From: Thoreauomyces humboldtii
Lineage: Eukaryota; Chytridiomycota; Chytridiomycetes; Spizellomycetales; Powellomycetaceae
Assembly: GCA_027596035.1 (NCBI GenBank)
Contig: JADGJA010000459.1
Span: forward strand, 1 to 17,912
Reading direction: 5' to 3'
DNA length: 17,912 nt
This document shows, piece after piece, positions 17,028-17,912 of this stretch (within the stretch, counting starts at the first letter, position 1; each line of letters begins with the position of its first letter). Below the pieces are notes generated by a model. That model had not been told where the DNA came from. It did not search any database and worked only from the letters and a program-made list of their open reading frames with translations. Position numbers and translations under genes: made by a program.

Positions 17028-17744
17028 AAAAGACAACCATGCCGAAAATACCCAACCGCTCCATGCATCGCACGACGAAAACAATTGACAGAATCATCCC
17101 ATCCTGCCACTCCCCACCCTGTGACCCAACCGACCCCCCTCTCGATACCCTCCTCCTTCACGTGCCACTTTGAGACGACTTTCCCTTGTTTCTCGCCTCT
17201 TTTCGTTGTCTATCTTTGCCCCGTCATCCGCTGGACGGTGAAAACCCCTTTCCACCACCACCTACCCACCACAGCCCCGCCCCGCCTCGTCGCCTATTCA
17301 ACCCTTACCCCTCCTTCGATTCCCACCGCCGGTGTTTTTTTCGCGATATTCTTCGCGGAAGTGACGATACGAAACGAAACGAACAAAAAAAAAAAAAGAA
17401 ACCCGGCGACTATACCCTAGGGAGACGATACCCCCCCATTACTTCTCTTTTTTCTTATCATCGTTTCTATTTTTTTCTTTTCCAATGCCTTTGATACCCT
17501 TGCTCGACACAAAACACTCCAGCTATGGATGGGTCCTATACCCAGTCCTCCGGATGCTTCGCTTTGCCCTGCCGCTAGCAACCGTCCACACCTCTTCGAG
17601 ATGAAAAACGTATCTTTGGGATGTCTTTCTATTAAGGGCCGGAAACTCATCATATAATGCAATGATAATGCTGGGTTGAATGGAGTGGGTAGGTGCAGCT
17701 GCAGATGTCGAGAGCGAAAAGGGGAGGAAGCCTACGAACAAAGA
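17028..17744. other. Convergent intergenic region, DP and Erb1 3' ends
   Basis: About 715 bp of strongly pyrimidine-rich sequence, with an uninterrupted A run at about 17385-17397 and long T/C tracts near 17440-17480. No exon is supported on either strand. It presumably contains the two 3' UTRs and polyadenylation sites. Confidence 0.6.
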
Positions 17745-17827
17745 CTACGAAAAGAGCTTGAGGGTGCCGTCGGCTCCGCAGGAGATGATCCATGGCTGTG
17801 TTGGGTGGAACTCGCAGTGCAGCACGC
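17745..17827 (-). CDS. ERB1: Last exon of Erb1/BOP1-like WD40 ribosome-biogenesis protein (partial)
   Basis: The minus strand reads an acceptor (branch CTGAC, TTTGTCCTAG) followed by 83 nt. They encode [20 protein letters not shown] and GTLKLFS, then TAG. This is the characteristic C-terminus of BOP1/Erb1, whose last WD40 blade ends in FHPTQPW..SSGADGT..LF in animals. The first glycine is split across the intron (phase 1). Erb1 works with Nop7/Pes1 and Ytm1/WDR12 in the nucleolus to mature the 27S pre-rRNA of the 60S subunit. The rest of the gene lies beyond the right edge, past an intron of which at least 85 nt is present (17828-17912). Identification rests on 27 residues, so another WD40 protein is possible but less likely. 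Confidence 0.75.
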
Positions 17828-17912
17828 CTAGGACAAAGAAAGGAGACCGAGGGGAAAGTCGTCAGGATCATTAAAACAAGGAAAGAGCCACACGAGAAAG
17901 CAGGGGGGGGGG
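17828..17912 (-). other. Partial intron at the right edge, ending in poly-G
   Basis: Intron sequence upstream of the Erb1-like last exon. The window stops in a run of ten G (17903-17912). This could be a real homopolymer or the point where an assembly stopped. Confidence 0.6.

Noticed and set aside
1..17912. Mobile elements, tRNA or rRNA genes, riboswitches, toxin or viral genes
   Set aside because: Looked for cloverleaf arms, terminal inverted repeats, transposase or reverse-transcriptase motifs and viral domains by eye. None was found.

Overview
This looks like a nuclear fragment from a fungus, most likely a basidiomycete. The genes are single-copy eukaryotic genes packed closely on both strands. 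They are cut by short introns (mostly 56-98 nt) with GT..AG ends and CTNAY-like branch sites close to the acceptor. The protein set is fungal: a Swt1-type PIN nuclease, a single-pass membrane protein with an SH3 tail, a microsomal P450, eL18, a MYND protein, a DP transcription factor and the end of an Erb1/BOP1 gene. There are no bacterial operons, CRISPR arrays, insertion sequences, tRNAs or rRNAs. The class of fungus cannot be fixed from the sequence alone.

Left third (1-7450), mostly minus strand. A Swt1-like RNA endonuclease (216-2516) is followed by a probable small membrane protein seen only as its last exons (2735-2932). Next is a Fus1-like membrane SH3 protein (3592-5193) whose single intron is stop-free and in frame. 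A seven-exon gene (5525-7447) then starts like tyrosyl-DNA phosphodiesterase 1 but has no recognisable HKD catalytic motif.

Middle (7450-12610). A tentative small plus-strand gene (7891-8533) precedes a complete three-exon cytochrome P450 (8968-10755). On the minus strand lie a possible unassigned terminal exon (10931-11068) and ribosomal protein eL18 (11372-12607). The eL18 gene has a start codon isolated by a 538-nt intron and a 27-nt microexon.

Right third (12610-17912). A 334-bp divergent promoter separates eL18 from a MYND zinc-finger protein (12942-13986). A tentative three-exon small gene (14315-14744) comes next, then a six-exon DP (E2F dimerisation partner) gene (15270-17027). The last exon of an Erb1/BOP1-like WD40 ribosome-biogenesis factor (17745-17827, minus) lies near the right edge.

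Swt1, eL18, Erb1 and DP are housekeeping or cell-cycle genes that sit together without forming a pathway. The most striking non-coding signal is an 11-base element, GGTACTGTACA, present three times exactly plus one near copy. All copies lie in intergenic DNA next to the P450, eL18/MYND and DP starts. I did not find a clearly new multi-gene system. The best leads are this element, the HKD-less TDP1-like protein, the DP gene, and several short multi-exon genes that single-ORF reading misses.
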